Shown: positions 17,227-26,667, counted from the stretch's first letter. The stretch is 42,270 nucleotides of DNA from Beijerinckiaceae bacterium (GCA_947475995.1 CANJNI010000039.1:1-42270); one strand, 5' to 3'. Numbers and translations: made by a program. The notes: generated by a model from the sequence alone, not told the origin.

Positions 17227-18426
17227 CTAGACAACATTGTGCAGGATATGATCGGCGCTGTCGAAGAAGCGCCGAATACCGCGCGCGGCCTGCCGGATAC
17301 GCTGCTCGTTTTCCACGATGGCAAGGCGCACGTAATGATCGCCATATTCGCCGAAGCCGATGCCCGGCGAGACCGCCACATCCGCCTTTTCGATAAGAAG
17401 CTTGGCGAATTCGAGACTGCCGAGGTGACGGAATTTCTCCGGGATCGGAACCCAGGCGAACATGGTCGCCTGCGGGGTCGGAATTTCCCAGCCGGCGGAA
17501 GCAAAGCTTTCAACCAGCACGTCGCGACGCTTCCGGTAGATGCCGCGCATTTCGACGATGCAATCGTCCGGCCCGTTCAAGGCGGCCGTCGCGGCGACCT
17601 GAATGGGCGTGTAGGCGCCGTAATCCAGATAGGACTTCACCCGAACCAGCGCGGACAGGAGCCGTTCGTTGCCGACCGCAAAGCCGATGCGCCAGCCCGC
17701 CATCGAATAGGTCTTCGACATCGAGGTGAATTCAACGGTCACATCGTTCGCGCCCGGCACCTGAAGCACGGACGGCGGCGGTTCGCCGTCGAAATAGACC
17801 TCCGCATAGGCTAGGTCCGACAGAATGAAGATCTCGTGCTTCTTCGCGAAGGCGACGAGGTCCTTGTAGAAGTCGAGCGAGGCGATCATCGCCGTCGGGT
17901 TCGACGGATAGCAGACCACGACCGCGATGGGCTTCGGGATCGAGTGGATCACCGCGCGCTCAAGCTGGGCAAAGAAATCCGGGGTCGGATCGGCCGGAAC
18001 CGAACGGATGACGCCCCCCGCCATGAGGAACCCGAAGGCATGGATCGGATAGGACGGATTCGGCACCACGACGACGTCGCCCGGCGCGGTGATGGCCTGC
18101 GCCATATTGGCGAAGCCTTCCTTTGAACCCAGCGTCGCCACGACCTGCGTGTCGGGGTTCAGCTTTACGCCGAACCGACGCTCGTAATAGGCCGCCTGAG
18201 CCCGGCGCAGGCCCGCAATACCCTTGGAAGAGGAATAACGGTCCGTGCGCGGCTTGCCGGCCGTTTCGACCAGTTTGTCGATGACGTGTTTGGGGGCCGG
18301 AAGGTCCGGATTGCCCATGCCGAGATCCACGATATCGGCGCCGGCGTTGCGGGCCTGAGCCTTGAAACGGTTCACCTGTTCGAACACGTAGGGCGGAAGG
18401 CGGCGCACGCGGTGGAAATCAGTCAT
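17227..18426 (-). CDS. class I/II aminotransferase (LL-DAP aminotransferase/AlaC-like)
   Basis: A 399-residue PLP enzyme. The PLP Lys is in TSMSKTYSMAGWRIGF (about residue 236), with DLGMGNPDLPAP near the N-terminus, YPSNPTA in the middle and the substrate-carboxylate Arg in YVRLAIVENEQRIRQA. This group is annotated variously as LL-diaminopimelate aminotransferase, aspartate aminotransferase or glutamate-pyruvate AlaC, and the sequence alone does not decide. Location beside hom is conserved in Hyphomicrobiales and suggests a role in aspartate-family or branched amino-acid synthesis. A 10-bp palindrome lies 30 bases upstream. Confidence 0.88.
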   Translation of the reverse strand: MTDFHRVRRLPPYVFEQVNRFKAQARNAGADIVDLGMGNPDLPAPKHVIDKLVETAGKPRTDRYSSSKGIAGLRRAQAAYYERRFGVKLNPDTQVVATLGSKEGFANMAQAITAPGDVVVVPNPSYPIHAFGFLMAGGVIRSVPADPTPDFFAQLERAVIHSIPKPIAVVVCYPSNPTAMIASLDFYKDLVAFAKKHEIFILSDLAYAEVYFDGEPPPSVLQVPGANDVTVEFTSMSKTYSMAGWRIGFAVGNERLLSALVRVKSYLDYGAYTPIQVAATAALNGPDDCIVEMRGIYRKRRDVLVESFASAGWEIPTPQATMFAWVPIPEKFRHLGSLEFAKLLIEKADVAVSPGIGFGEYGDHYVRLAIVENEQRIRQAARGIRRFFDSADHILHNVV

Positions 18427-18455
18427 CTTTCTCGTCCTGATTCAGCAAGACGGTA

Positions 18456-18465
18456 GGTCTAGACC
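18456..18465. promoter_or_regulatory. 10-bp perfect palindrome upstream of the aminotransferase, possible operator
   Basis: GGTCTAGACC is a perfect palindrome 30 bases before the ATG at 18426, in the 82-base gap after the 18509 gene. Its form resembles GntR-type operators, but no regulator gene is nearby. Confidence 0.3.
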
Positions 18466-18508
18466 ATCCCGGCTTGGCGGTCTATTGCGATGCGGCGGCA
18501 GGCGATGA

Positions 18509-18961
18509 TTACTTGATCTCGCAGGTCAGCACGCATTTGGCGGGCTGCTTCTTCTTCGGCGCCACATAAGGACTGCCGGCCGAGGTGCGCATCGGCTGGG
18601 CAGATGAGCCGCGCCGGGCGATCTTGTCATGCCGGGCGCGGGCAGCATCGAGTTCCGCTTCCAGCGCTGTAATCTGATCGCGATTCAGAGGCTTGCCGGC
18701 AGGCTCGGATCGCGGCGCATGGGCCGGAATGTAGCCCGTCGCCGCCGGTCGCGATCTTTCGACGAAATCGGCGGCGGGGCCGGGTTCGGTGCGCTGCTTG
18801 AGAAGGTTCGCAACGCCCGCGAAGGATTCCGCGTTCTGCGCCGCAGCCGCGAGAGGCCCGACAGTCCAAACGGCAAGCAGCAGGCCGCCGCAAAGGGCCG
18901 GAAATCGTCCGCGACGTGCGCGCGCTGTTGCTAAATCTGTCATGTTCGCCGAATAGGTCAT
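18509..18961 (-). CDS. hypothetical secreted protein
   Basis: At most 150 residues. An Arg-rich start is followed by a hydrophobic signal segment (about 20-41, ending LAAAAQ), then a polar Pro/Ala/Arg-rich chain with a short helical part ([25 protein letters not shown]) and a C-terminus with two Cys ([10 protein letters not shown]) that could form a disulfide. The start may be ATG 18961 or ATG 18943; neither has a good SD. It is divergent from phaC. I recognise no family. Confidence 0.5.
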   Translation of the reverse strand: MTYSANMTDLATARARRGRFPALCGGLLLAVWTVGPLAAAAQNAESFAGVANLLKQRTEPGPAADFVERSRPAATGYIPAHAPRSEPAGKPLNRDQITALEAELDAARARHDKIARRGSSAQPMRTSAGSPYVAPKKKQPAKCVLTCEIK

Positions 18962-19041
18962 TGCCCGGAAGGCTCTCTAGAGGGCTATTATGTCTGAAAT
19001 CAGACTCCGGCTCCACCCCAAACGACGCCATCAGGCTGACG

Positions 19042-21033
19042 ATGACCAAGACACCGATGAGCGTTGAGACTTCGAAGAAAAAGCCTGCCCGGAAGGACAG
19101 CGCGAAGACCGCAACCAAAAAACCGTCCCGCAAGGCCGTCCCAAAGTCCGCAAACGCCCCCCGGGCGGCCGAGGCCGAGGCCCAGACGGCGCCCGGGCCC
19201 GACGCCGGGCCGGGCGCCGCCCTGCCACCGCCCGCGGACGAAAAGGCAAACGGTTCGTCGACGCCCCTGCCCGACTTCGACGCCCTGTCGCGCAACATGG
19301 CCCGATTGGTCGAGGAAAGCGGCAAGGCGCTGGCGGCCTATATCAAGCCTCTCGAGTCCGGCAAGACGAATCCCGACATGGCGGAACATGTGGGCGATGC
19401 GGTGAAGACTCTCGGTCATGTGGCGGAACGCTGGCTGGCCGATCCCAAAAAGGCGCTTGAGGCGCAGAGCGCTCTCTCGTCGAGTTTCCTGACGCTCTGG
19501 TCCCAGACGCTGCGGCGACTGGCGGGCGAGGAAGCCCCGCCTGTCGTCCCGCCGGACAGGACCGACAAGCGCTTCGCAGACCCCGAATGGACGGCGCATC
19601 CGCTCTACGACTTCCTGCGTCAGGCCTATACGATCACGACGCGCTGGGCGAACGACATGGTGGTCCGCGCCGAGGGCCTTGATCCGCTGGAACGGCAGAA
19701 GGCCGAGTTCTATGTGCGGCAGATTGCCGGCGCGCTGTCGCCGTCCAACTTCGTCGCCACGAATCCGGAACTGCTTCGCGAGACTCTGAAGCAGAACGGC
19801 GAAAATCTCGTGCGCGGAATGCAGATGCTGGCGGAGGATATCGAAGCCGGCAAGGGGCAAGTGAAGATCCGGCAGAGCGACACGTCGAAGCTCATTGTCG
19901 GCGTCGATATGGCGAATACGCCCGGCAAGGTCATCTTCCGAAACGATCTCATCGAGCTGATCCAGTATGCGCCCAGCACTCCGGACGTCTTCAAGCGCCC
20001 GCTGCTGATTGTCCCGCCGTGGATCAACAAGTTCTATGTGCTCGATCTCAATCAGGAGAAAAGTTTCGTGCGCTGGGCAGTGGCGCAGGGGCTGACCGTA
20101 TTCGTGATCTCGTGGGTCAATCCGGACGAGCGCCACGCCGACAAGGACTGGAGCGCCTACATGCACGAAGGCATTCTGGCGGCGGTGGACGCTGTCGAGA
20201 AAGCCACGGGCGAGAAGCAGGTGACCGCGATGGGTTATTGCGTCGGCGGCACGCTGCTGTCGGTCACACTCGCGTGGCTGGGCGCGCGCAGCGACCAGCG
20301 CATTGCTTCGGCGACGCTGCTGACCACCCAGGTCGATTTCGAACAAGCGGGCGATCTGAAAGTCTATGTGGACGCCGAACGCATTCGCAGCATCGAGGCG
20401 AAGATGGCCGAGAGCGGCTATCTCGAAGGTTCCAAAATGGCCAGCGCGTTCAACATGCTGCGTCCGAACGAATTGATCTGGTCCTACGTGGTCAACAATT
20501 ACCTGAAGGGCAAGGAGCCGATGCCCTTCGACCTGCTGAGCTGGAATTCGGATTCAACCCGGATGCCGGCCGCCAATCATTCGTTCTATTTGCGCAACTG
20601 CTATCTGGAAAACAACTTCACCCGGGGCGAACTGACGATCGATGGAGAGAAGATGAATCTCTCCAATGTGAAGATCCCGATCTACAATCTCGCCGCGAAG
20701 GAAGACCACATCGCGCCCGCGATCTCGGTCTACAAGGGTTCAAAATTCTTCGGCGGCCCCATGCGCTATGTGCTCGCAGGATCGGGCCATATCGCGGGCG
20801 TCGTGAATCCGGCCGACAAGCCCAAATATCAATATTGGATCGGGGCGCGCCCGCAGGGCGAGTTCGACGAGTGGCTGAAGAATGCGACCGAAGTTCCCGG
20901 CTCGTGGTGGAAGGACTGGATCGCGTGGATTGCAGCCCAGACGCCCGAGAAGGTTCCGGCGCGCATTCCGGGCGAAGGCCGGTTGAAACCGATCTGCGAC
21001 GCGCCCGGAACCTATGTGCTGGTGAAGGCGTAG
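19042..21033 (+). CDS. phaC: class I poly(3-hydroxyalkanoate) synthase with basic N-terminal extension
   Basis: A 663-residue polymerase that links (R)-3-hydroxyacyl-CoA units into PHA granules. The lipase-like box GYCVGG carries the nucleophile C400; D555 (AAKEDHIAP) and H583 ([10 protein letters not shown]) complete the triad, with the family spacing of 28 between Asp and His. Class I enzymes are usually near 590 residues. The excess is an N-terminal tail (about 1-75) of repeated Lys/Ala/Pro ([22 protein letters not shown]) followed by an Ala/Pro linker, reminiscent of PhaF or histone-H1-like tails. ATG 19042 or 19057 could be the start; no strong SD is visible. A terminator follows at 21074. 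No phaA, phaB or phasin gene is adjacent. Confidence 0.93.
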   Translation: MTKTPMSVETSKKKPARKDSAKTATKKPSRKAVPKSANAPRAAEAEAQTAPGPDAGPGAALPPPADEKANGSSTPLPDFDALSRNMARLVEESGKALAAYIKPLESGKTNPDMAEHVGDAVKTLGHVAERWLADPKKALEAQSALSSSFLTLWSQTLRRLAGEEAPPVVPPDRTDKRFADPEWTAHPLYDFLRQAYTITTRWANDMVVRAEGLDPLERQKAEFYVRQIAGALSPSNFVATNPELLRETLKQNGENLVRGMQMLAEDIEAGKGQVKIRQSDTSKLIVGVDMANTPGKVIFRNDLIELIQYAPSTPDVFKRPLLIVPPWINKFYVLDLNQEKSFVRWAVAQGLTVFVISWVNPDERHADKDWSAYMHEGILAAVDAVEKATGEKQVTAMGYCVGGTLLSVTLAWLGARSDQRIASATLLTTQVDFEQAGDLKVYVDAERIRSIEAKMAESGYLEGSKMASAFNMLRPNELIWSYVVNNYLKGKEPMPFDLLSWNSDSTRMPAANHSFYLRNCYLENNFTRGELTIDGEKMNLSNVKIPIYNLAAKEDHIAPAISVYKGSKFFGGPMRYVLAGSGHIAGVVNPADKPKYQYWIGARPQGEFDEWLKNATEVPGSWWKDWIAWIAAQTPEKVPARIPGEGRLKPICDAPGTYVLVKA

Positions 21034-21073
21034 CCACCGTCTGCGATTGCGCCCCGCCACACGGGCTAAAAAC

Positions 21074-21103
21074 AAAAAGGCCGGGCTATCGCCCGGCCTT
21101 TTT
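21074..21103. terminator. bidirectional terminator between phaC and the FadL-type gene
   Basis: AAAAAGGCCGGGC (21074-21086) pairs perfectly with GCCCGGCCTTTTT (21091-21103) around a TATC loop. The flanking A and T runs let it serve both convergent genes. Confidence 0.92.
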
Positions 21104-21133
21104 GCTTGCAACTGGCGCAGACCAGTGCGTCGA

Positions 21134-22432
21134 TCAGTACTTGGCGACGACGGCCCTGGCGGGCTCGCTCCAGCGATAGTTCACGCCGACGGAGACGATG
21201 TCGACATGGCCCTTCGAGGTGCCGACGAACGCGAGCGGCGCCACAAACGCCGGATTGTTGGCGTTGTTGATCGCGATCGGCGCATTCTTGATGAAGATAT
21301 GCGCGTAGCTGGCGTCGATGCTGAGCTTGTTGGAGAGCTGGTAGCTCAGGCCCGCCGTCAGCCAGATGCGGTCGTTGTCCGGAATGCGCACGCCGCGAAC
21401 GGTGTCGCTGATCGGCGACCACTCGTAGGCGAAGCCGCCGCGCAGCGTCAGGTCCTGATTATACTTGTATTCGGCGCCGACCGACGCGAACCAGCCGTTC
21501 GACCAACGGAAGTCGAAGTTGGCTGACGGAATAGCGGCCCCTGTGGAGCTGTTAAACACCGGAAAATTATTAAAGACGCTCCAGTTGGTCCACTCCAGAC
21601 CCGCAAGAACCGTCCACTGATCATTGACCTTTTGCTTGACGCCGACAGTGACTTGGTCCGGTGCGGTAATGGTGGAGGTGATCGGCGTTGACCCCACCGT
21701 GATCAAGGTTCCGCTAATCTTTTCTTTAACCTGCGATCGGTAGCCGATGCCGATTTCCGTTCCCTCCGCAGGCTTGATGGTCAGACCAGCAGTGAACCCC
21801 CATCCCCAAGCATCAGCCTTGCTGATGCCAACTGAGGTGTTCGCCGCCAAAACGGTGCCGGCCCGGGTGTAGTGCAGGAAGGCGTACATCGCCCGCACGC
21901 CGACCGACACCGACACCATGTCGTTGATCTTGTAGGCGATGTTCGGGTTGATATCGATGGTCGTCAGCTTCGAGGTCTGGCCATAGATCGCGCCAGCCCA
22001 GTTGGTCGGGCTCTTCGTAGCCGACCCGAAAGGCGCGGTCACGGCGAGGCCGAACCACAGCTTGTCGTTGAACTGATAGCTCGTGTAGGTCGCCGGAACG
22101 ACAGCGGCTTTGCCGATGTTGCCGCTGGGCGCGCCCGAGCCGAGAATCGGCGTGAGCAGAGCCGGAGACGTGCCGGCGCCCGGGGTGATGTTGTTGTACG
22201 GGAGCAGACCAGAGAAGTTCCACGAGGAATTCCAGCCCTCGTGGTCGGTCATGGTCGCCGGGTTCCAGAACATCGACCCGAGACCGGCGCCACCCGCCGC
22301 CGCGCCCGCGAAGGCGTTGCCCATGCCGAGCGCGCTCTGCTCGCGAATCGCTACGCCGCCGGCGATGGCCGCAGTCGCCCCAACCGCGAGGGAAACGCCC
22401 GCAAGAAGGACTGTTTTCAAAGAAGATTGCAT
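21134..22432 (-). CDS. OmpP1/FadL/TodX-family outer-membrane hydrophobic-compound channel
   Basis: A 432-residue beta-barrel protein with a signal peptide (1-24, ATAAIAG). After cleavage it shows the FadL-type plug start: GVAIREQSALGMGNAFAGAAAGG, then SMFWNPATM. Alternating amphipathic strands run to the end, which finishes RAVVAKY. FadL proteins take up long-chain fatty acids or aromatics across the outer membrane; next to phaC, a role in fatty-acid supply for PHA is plausible but inferred. No clear SD is seen. The start codon lies inside the palindrome GCATCGATGC, and a 7-bp inverted repeat sits 27 bases upstream. Confidence 0.9.
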   Translation of the reverse strand: MQSSLKTVLLAGVSLAVGATAAIAGGVAIREQSALGMGNAFAGAAAGGAGLGSMFWNPATMTDHEGWNSSWNFSGLLPYNNITPGAGTSPALLTPILGSGAPSGNIGKAAVVPATYTSYQFNDKLWFGLAVTAPFGSATKSPTNWAGAIYGQTSKLTTIDINPNIAYKINDMVSVSVGVRAMYAFLHYTRAGTVLAANTSVGISKADAWGWGFTAGLTIKPAEGTEIGIGYRSQVKEKISGTLITVGSTPITSTITAPDQVTVGVKQKVNDQWTVLAGLEWTNWSVFNNFPVFNSSTGAAIPSANFDFRWSNGWFASVGAEYKYNQDLTLRGGFAYEWSPISDTVRGVRIPDNDRIWLTAGLSYQLSNKLSIDASYAHIFIKNAPIAINNANNPAFVAPLAFVGTSKGHVDIVSVGVNYRWSEPARAVVAKY

Positions 22433-22458
22433 CGATGCGCGCCTGAGAAATCTATTCG

Positions 22459-22477
22459 AGCTTCAACCTGTGAAGCT
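22459..22477. promoter_or_regulatory. 7-bp inverted repeat in the FadL-type gene's upstream region
   Basis: AGCTTCA (22459-22465) and TGAAGCT (22471-22477) are exact reverse complements 5 bases apart, lying 27-45 bases before the start codon. It could be an operator or an mRNA stem-loop; the sequence does not say which. Confidence 0.35.
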
Positions 22478-22737
22478 GTTCGTATGCATCTAAACCATGC
22501 TTATGGGATCGTGAAAACGACACATGTGGCTAATGCGCAGGCCGATTTGTGCGCCGCACAACACAAAATGGATCAATTTGGGGAGCGTTACCGGCTCCAC
22601 GCTCGGCGAACGCCTTCAAACCGGCCTGTTTGGGCAAACCGTTCAAAACGGCCAGCGGCCGATACATGGAATGTCATCCAAATTGTGACATTTTTGGACC
22701 CCGCAGTGCCTTTTTCGCCACAGGATTGCTGCGCCGC

Positions 22738-22772
22738 AAAAAGCCCGAGCTCCACGCGCAGACCCGGCTTCC
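22738..22772 (-). terminator. possible terminator of argC
   Basis: On the minus strand, AAGCCGGG pairs imperfectly with CTCGGGCTT, and a TTTTT run follows, 30-65 bases beyond the argC stop. A competing stem (CCACGCGCAGA 22752-22762 with TCCGCGCGTGG 22778-22788) overlaps it. The fold is plausible but not clean. Confidence 0.35.
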
Positions 22773-22802
22773 CGAAATCCGCGCGTGGCCCGTCATGGCG
22801 AC

Positions 22803-23717
22803 CTAAAGCCCCAGCATCAGTTCCAGATTCTGAACCGCCGCGCCGGAAGCGCCCTTGCCGAGATTGTCCAGCTTGGCGATCAGCACAGCCTGCCGGTGCT
22901 TCTCGTTGGCATGGACACGAAGCTCCATATTGTTCGTGCCGTTGAGCGATTGCGGCTCCAGCTTGCCCGACGCGTCGGGCTTGCCGACTGACACATAGCG
23001 GCTCCCCGCATAGTGCTTCGCGTAAACCGCCTCAATGTCCGAGCCTTTCGGCTTGCCGGGCAGATCGTCAAGATGGACGGGGATGCTCACCAGCATGCCC
23101 TGGCGGAAGTCCGCCACCGACGGCACGAAGATCGCCCTGCGGGTCAGCTTCGAATAGGCCTGAATCTCCGGCATGTGCTTGTGTTCAAGACCCAGCGCAT
23201 AAAGTTCGAAGTCCGGCGCGGTGCGGGCCTCATAGGCCTCGATCATCGACTTGCCGCCGCCGCTGTAGCCGGACACGGCGTTGATCGTCACAGCCGCATC
23301 GCTGGCCAGAAGTCCGGCGTCCACGAGCGGACGCAGCAGCGCAATCGCCCCGGTCGCGTAGCAGCCTGGATTGGCGACGTAGCGCGCGCTTCGGATCGCC
23401 TCTGCCTGGCCTGCCGCCAGTTCCGGAAACCCGTAGGCCCAGCCGGGCGCGACCCGGTGCGCGGTCGAGGCGTCGAGCACGCGCGGCCCCTGCCCGCCCA
23501 GCGATTCCACCAGCGCGACTGTTTCCTTCGCGGCGTCGTCCGGCAGGCACAGGATCACCAGATCGACGCCCGCCAGAAGCTCCTTCTTGGCGGCGACGTC
23601 CTTGCGCTTTTCGGGCGCAATGCTGACGAGGGTCACATCCGTGCGGGCAGCCAGACGCTCACGGATTTCGAGACCCGTCGTGCCTGCTTCGCCGTCGATG
23701 AAAACCTTCGCCGCCAT
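22803..23717 (-). CDS. argC: N-acetyl-gamma-glutamyl-phosphate reductase (short form)
   Basis: A 304-residue NADPH-dependent enzyme of arginine synthesis that reduces N-acetylglutamyl phosphate to the semialdehyde. It belongs to the short ArgC type: [18 protein letters not shown] (5-22) replaces the GYTG loop, and the catalytic Cys is C119 in [22 protein letters not shown] carries the conserved His region. AGGAGAATTCCC precedes ATG 23717; the longer frame to 24545 is antisense shadow. It is divergent from the oxidoreductase at 23871. Confidence 0.95.
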   Translation of the reverse strand: MAAKVFIDGEAGTTGLEIRERLAARTDVTLVSIAPEKRKDVAAKKELLAGVDLVILCLPDDAAKETVALVESLGGQGPRVLDASTAHRVAPGWAYGFPELAAGQAEAIRSARYVANPGCYATGAIALLRPLVDAGLLASDAAVTINAVSGYSGGGKSMIEAYEARTAPDFELYALGLEHKHMPEIQAYSKLTRRAIFVPSVADFRQGMLVSIPVHLDDLPGKPKGSDIEAVYAKHYAGSRYVSVGKPDASGKLEPQSLNGTNNMELRVHANEKHRQAVLIAKLDNLGKGASGAAVQNLELMLGL

Positions 23718-23870
23718 GGGAATTCTCCTTGCGCCGCAGCAATTGGGGCAGCCTGCCCCGCGTGTCAAGAAATGAACGCGCGAGCGACGTTGCGCGGCGT
23801 TGCCACACCCGGCCAAACATGCCACATGGCCGACAAAGAGCAGCATACCGCAAGGGGATCGGAAAACGTC

Positions 23871-24701
23871 ATGAGCGAGAGCAAGGAACGGGTCGGAATC
23901 ATTGGCGTCGGCCGCATGGGATTGCCGATGGCCAAGCATCTTCTGAAGCACGGCTACGACCTCACGGTGTGCGATATCACCGCCGACAATGTGAAGCAGG
24001 CCGTCGATATGGGCGCAAAGGTCGCCGCCAACCCGCAGGAACTCGGCAAGGTCTGCGACTTCATCATTCTGGGCGTCGGATATGACGAGGAAGTGCAGGA
24101 GGTTGTGCTCGGTCCGCAGGGCTGCCTGCAATCGCTGAAGCCCGGCTCGATCATCGCGGTTTCGTCCACTGTCGCGCCGGATTTCGTGAAGTCGGTTGAC
24201 GAGGCCGCGCGGAAAAAAGGCTGCGACATTCTGGATGCGCCGATCTGCCGTGGCCGCTGGTTCGCCGACGAAGGCAAGCTGCTGGCGCTGTTCGGCGGCA
24301 AGGCGGACATCGTCGAGCGCGGTCGCAAGGTCTATTCCACCTTCTCGTCCGACATTGCGCATCTGGGCGATGTGGGCCACGGGCAGGTCGCGAAGGCGAT
24401 GAACAATCTCATGCTCTGGATCACCAGCATCGGCTTGATCGAAGCGGGCCGCGTGGCGGACTCCACTGGCATCGACCTCGTCAAGCTGCGCGATGCACTG
24501 ATGATCTCGTCCGGCAAATCGCAGGCGCTGGAAGACTGGGATCAAACCAGCTTCACATGGGCGCTGAAAGACATGCAGATCGTGATGAAGATGGCCGACA
24601 AGGCCAACCTGTCATTGCCGATCAGCGGCGCAGTGAAGGAACTGGTGAAGGACGCGCGCCGCATCAAGGCGACCAACGCGCCGAAGTGGACGGGTAAGTA
24701 A
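23871..24701 (+). CDS. NAD(P)-dependent beta-hydroxyacid dehydrogenase family oxidoreductase
   Basis: A 276-residue enzyme of the 3-hydroxyisobutyrate/tartronate-semialdehyde reductase family. The cofactor loop [14 protein letters not shown] spans about 8-21, substrate loop [12 protein letters not shown] follows, and the catalytic Lys is K175 in [13 protein letters not shown] segment [16 protein letters not shown] replaces the common DAPVSGG motif, so the substrate may differ from hydroxyisobutyrate. Start ATG 23871 has AAGGGG upstream. It ends just before a palindromic repeat and the accessory block; whether it belongs functionally to that block is open. Confidence 0.85.
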   Translation: MSESKERVGIIGVGRMGLPMAKHLLKHGYDLTVCDITADNVKQAVDMGAKVAANPQELGKVCDFIILGVGYDEEVQEVVLGPQGCLQSLKPGSIIAVSSTVAPDFVKSVDEAARKKGCDILDAPICRGRWFADEGKLLALFGGKADIVERGRKVYSTFSSDIAHLGDVGHGQVAKAMNNLMLWITSIGLIEAGRVADSTGIDLVKLRDALMISSGKSQALEDWDQTSFTWALKDMQIVMKMADKANLSLPISGAVKELVKDARRIKATNAPKWTGK

Positions 24702-24750
24702 CATTCCAGTCCCGCCTGTTCGACCCGCGATGGAGCAGTAGAAAGTCTCT

Positions 24751-24823
24751 GTCTTTGCGAGGAGCAAAGCGACGAAGCAATCCAGTTCACGTCGGTGGAT
24801 TGCTTCGCTCCGCTCGCAATGAC
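24751..24823. repeat. intergenic palindromic repeat (TTGCGAG...GAAGCAATCCA type)
   Basis: TTGCGAGGAGCAAAGCGACG-AAGCAATCCA (about 24754-24784) faces TGGATTGCTTCGCTCCGCTCGCAATGAC (24796-24823), an imperfect inverted repeat of about 28 bp with an 11-base centre. This wording (CATTGCGAGCG...GAAGCAATCCA) is a widespread dispersed intergenic element in Bradyrhizobiaceae and relatives. It lies between convergent genes and could also act as a terminator-like hairpin. Confidence 0.75.
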
Positions 24824-24831
24824 CGGACGGC

Positions 24832-25566
24832 CTACGGCAACGGCGGCATAGTTTCCAGCAACATGCCGTAGCCGGTGCGCGGCTCGTTGATGTGCAGTCG
24901 CTTCATGATTTCCCACACGCGCGAGGGCTGCGGATGGATGACCGGCACCTGCAGATCCTGCTCAAGCAGCTTCACGATATGCAGCGTGCGCCAGCCGGAA
25001 CCCAGCATATAGATCGCGTCCGCGCCCTTCTGCTTCAGGAAGCTCTTCTTGATGTGCGCGTAGACCTGCTCGCCTGAAAGTTCCTGCGCCTTGTCGAACG
25101 GCACGTCGATGCCGTCCATGCACTTCACCTTGAAGCCAGCGTCCTCGAAATATTTCGCGAAAGCGCCGTTGATGTCGTTCGGGAAATAAGTCGCGCCGAC
25201 GATGCTCTTGGCCTTGATGGCTTTCAGCGCCGTGATCTGGTTCTGGCCCGACGTGAAGATCGGCGTCTTGTACTTCTTTTCCCAGTCGCGAATGATCTTC
25301 GCTTCGCCCTTCAAGCCGTGAACCATGAAGGGCGGCGCGCCCGACGGGTGAATGAGATCGACGCCCTGCTCCGCCAGCAGAGCAATCTGCTGCTCGTAAC
25401 CGGCCATGACGGTTTCAAACTCGGTCTGCGTGCCCTTGCGGATGTTCATGTAGAGCGTCAACACGCCCACGCCTTCCGGCAGCAGGCGAATGACTTCCTC
25501 GGTTGAACCGGGACGAAGCGTCGGATGCACGCAGCCGATGACGCCGCGCCAGCTTGAGAAACCCAT
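24832..25566 (-). CDS. Asp/Glu racemase superfamily protein (maleate isomerase/AMDase-like), Cys-less active site, copy A
   Basis: A 244-residue cytoplasmic protein of the maleate cis-trans isomerase/arylmalonate decarboxylase type. Family landmarks are RRGVIGCVHPTLRP-like start, HPSGAPPFMVHG (about 74-85), SIVGATYFPNDIN and AIYMLGSGWRTLHIVKLLEQDLQVPVIHP. At the two positions where the superfamily carries catalytic Cys it has Ser/Gly (HPSGAPP) and Gly-Ser (MLGSGW). Its remaining Cys (residue 12 and in KVKCMDG) are not at those sites. It is last in the minus-strand series, 17 bases after the Bug gene and paralogous to copy B at 26668. Function may be isomerase, decarboxylase or something new. 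Confidence 0.75.
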   Translation of the reverse strand: MGFSSWRGVIGCVHPTLRPGSTEEVIRLLPEGVGVLTLYMNIRKGTQTEFETVMAGYEQQIALLAEQGVDLIHPSGAPPFMVHGLKGEAKIIRDWEKKYKTPIFTSGQNQITALKAIKAKSIVGATYFPNDINGAFAKYFEDAGFKVKCMDGIDVPFDKAQELSGEQVYAHIKKSFLKQKGADAIYMLGSGWRTLHIVKLLEQDLQVPVIHPQPSRVWEIMKRLHINEPRTGYGMLLETMPPLP

Positions 25567-25583
25567 GAATGCCCCCGTAAAAA

Positions 25584-26645
25584 TTATTTTCGGTTTGCGT
25601 TGTCGAGATCGGTATATTTCGCGATCACGTCTTTCGGCGTCGCGGCCATCTTGCCGATGACAGCCAGCACCGCATCGCCGTCGATGGCGCTGATCTCGAC
25701 GTTCACTTTTTCTGCGTCGGCCAGAAAGGCCTGATCCTTCGCCATGAGCATGAAGGCCGCCTTAAGCGCCTTCGTGCGATCCTCCGGCATGGATGGCGGC
25801 GCGACGAACGGCAATGCCATCTGGAACGGCAATTCCGCGAACGCCAACAGCGCCTTCTTGGCCGGATCGGTCAATAGTTCCTGTCCGGTCGGCACATCAG
25901 CGAGTTCGCCGCCCAGACGATCTTCGCGGCCGAATTGCACGAGCGCCCGCACGGCCTTCGTGTTCCACAGATGCGGCTGTCCGGCGCGCACGGAATTGTA
26001 GCCGATCACCTGCGAATCGAGTTCGCCGCTCTGCATGGCGATGAACATGGGCGCTGCGCCCGGATAGCCGCGCACGATGTCGATGTTCAGGCCCAGCACT
26101 TCCTTGGCCATCATGGCGAACGACAGGTTCGTGGAACCCGGCTGGTCGCCGCCGACCTTGAGACGTACGCCCGGCTTCAGCAGATCTGCGGCTGTCTTGG
26201 CCGGATGGGTCGAGTTGACCAGCAACAGATATCGATCCGCCGCATAGGACGAGAGGGAGCCGAGCCATGTCAGCTTCATGGGATCGAACTTCGCGTTGGG
26301 CTCGCCCTGAATGGCGAGTTGAGGCGTGCCGCGCTGGATGATGGCGATCTGCGTGCCGTCGCGCTCGGACGTGTTGTAGAGCTTGTTCAGCGCCACAAGT
26401 CCGCCGCCGCCCGGCACATTCTGGACGATGATCTGCGGATTGCCCGGGATGAACTTGCCCAGATGGCGCGACACCAGACGTCCGGAAATATCGTTGATGC
26501 CGCCCGGCGAGGTCGGAATCGTCAGGTTGATGTTCTTGCTCTTGTAGAACTGTTCGACTGACGTTTGCGCGAGCGCCGCCACATGCGTCAACGCCAGAGC
26601 AGATGCGGCGAGCAGCATGCCGCCCGCTATTTTGAAATGTTTCAT
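25584..26645 (-). CDS. Bug/TctC-family periplasmic substrate-binding protein
   Basis: A 353-residue secreted binding protein. The signal peptide ends at ALA (residue 26). The mature start SVEQFYKSKNINLTIPTSPGGINDISGRLVSRHLGKFIPGN is the family fold entry, with PGGGGLVALNKLY following. It sits between two paralogous racemase-like genes (22 bases from one, 17 from the other), so the three are almost certainly one unit, which links the ligand to the racemase-like proteins' substrate. No TctAB genes are present. AGGAG precedes ATG 26645. Confidence 0.9.
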   Translation of the reverse strand: MKHFKIAGGMLLAASALALTHVAALAQTSVEQFYKSKNINLTIPTSPGGINDISGRLVSRHLGKFIPGNPQIIVQNVPGGGGLVALNKLYNTSERDGTQIAIIQRGTPQLAIQGEPNAKFDPMKLTWLGSLSSYAADRYLLLVNSTHPAKTAADLLKPGVRLKVGGDQPGSTNLSFAMMAKEVLGLNIDIVRGYPGAAPMFIAMQSGELDSQVIGYNSVRAGQPHLWNTKAVRALVQFGREDRLGGELADVPTGQELLTDPAKKALLAFAELPFQMALPFVAPPSMPEDRTKALKAAFMLMAKDQAFLADAEKVNVEISAIDGDAVLAVIGKMAATPKDVIAKYTDLDNANRK

Positions 26646-26667
26646 GACTGGCTCCTGTTGCGGCGCA

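Larger units (their letters stand above)
22433..22802. other. 370-bp intergenic region between the FadL-type gene and argC
   Basis: No convincing gene on either strand; a plus-strand frame at 22549-22806 has no SD and no recognisable composition. It should contain the promoter of the FadL-type gene (minus strand), the inverted repeat at 22459-22477 and the hairpin downstream of argC at 22738-22772. It is somewhat AT-richer than the neighbouring genes. Confidence 0.6.

Noticed and set aside
22549..22806. 85-codon plus-strand frame in the FadL-argC gap
   Set aside because: No SD, no signal or domain, and it runs into the argC stop region; more likely noncoding.
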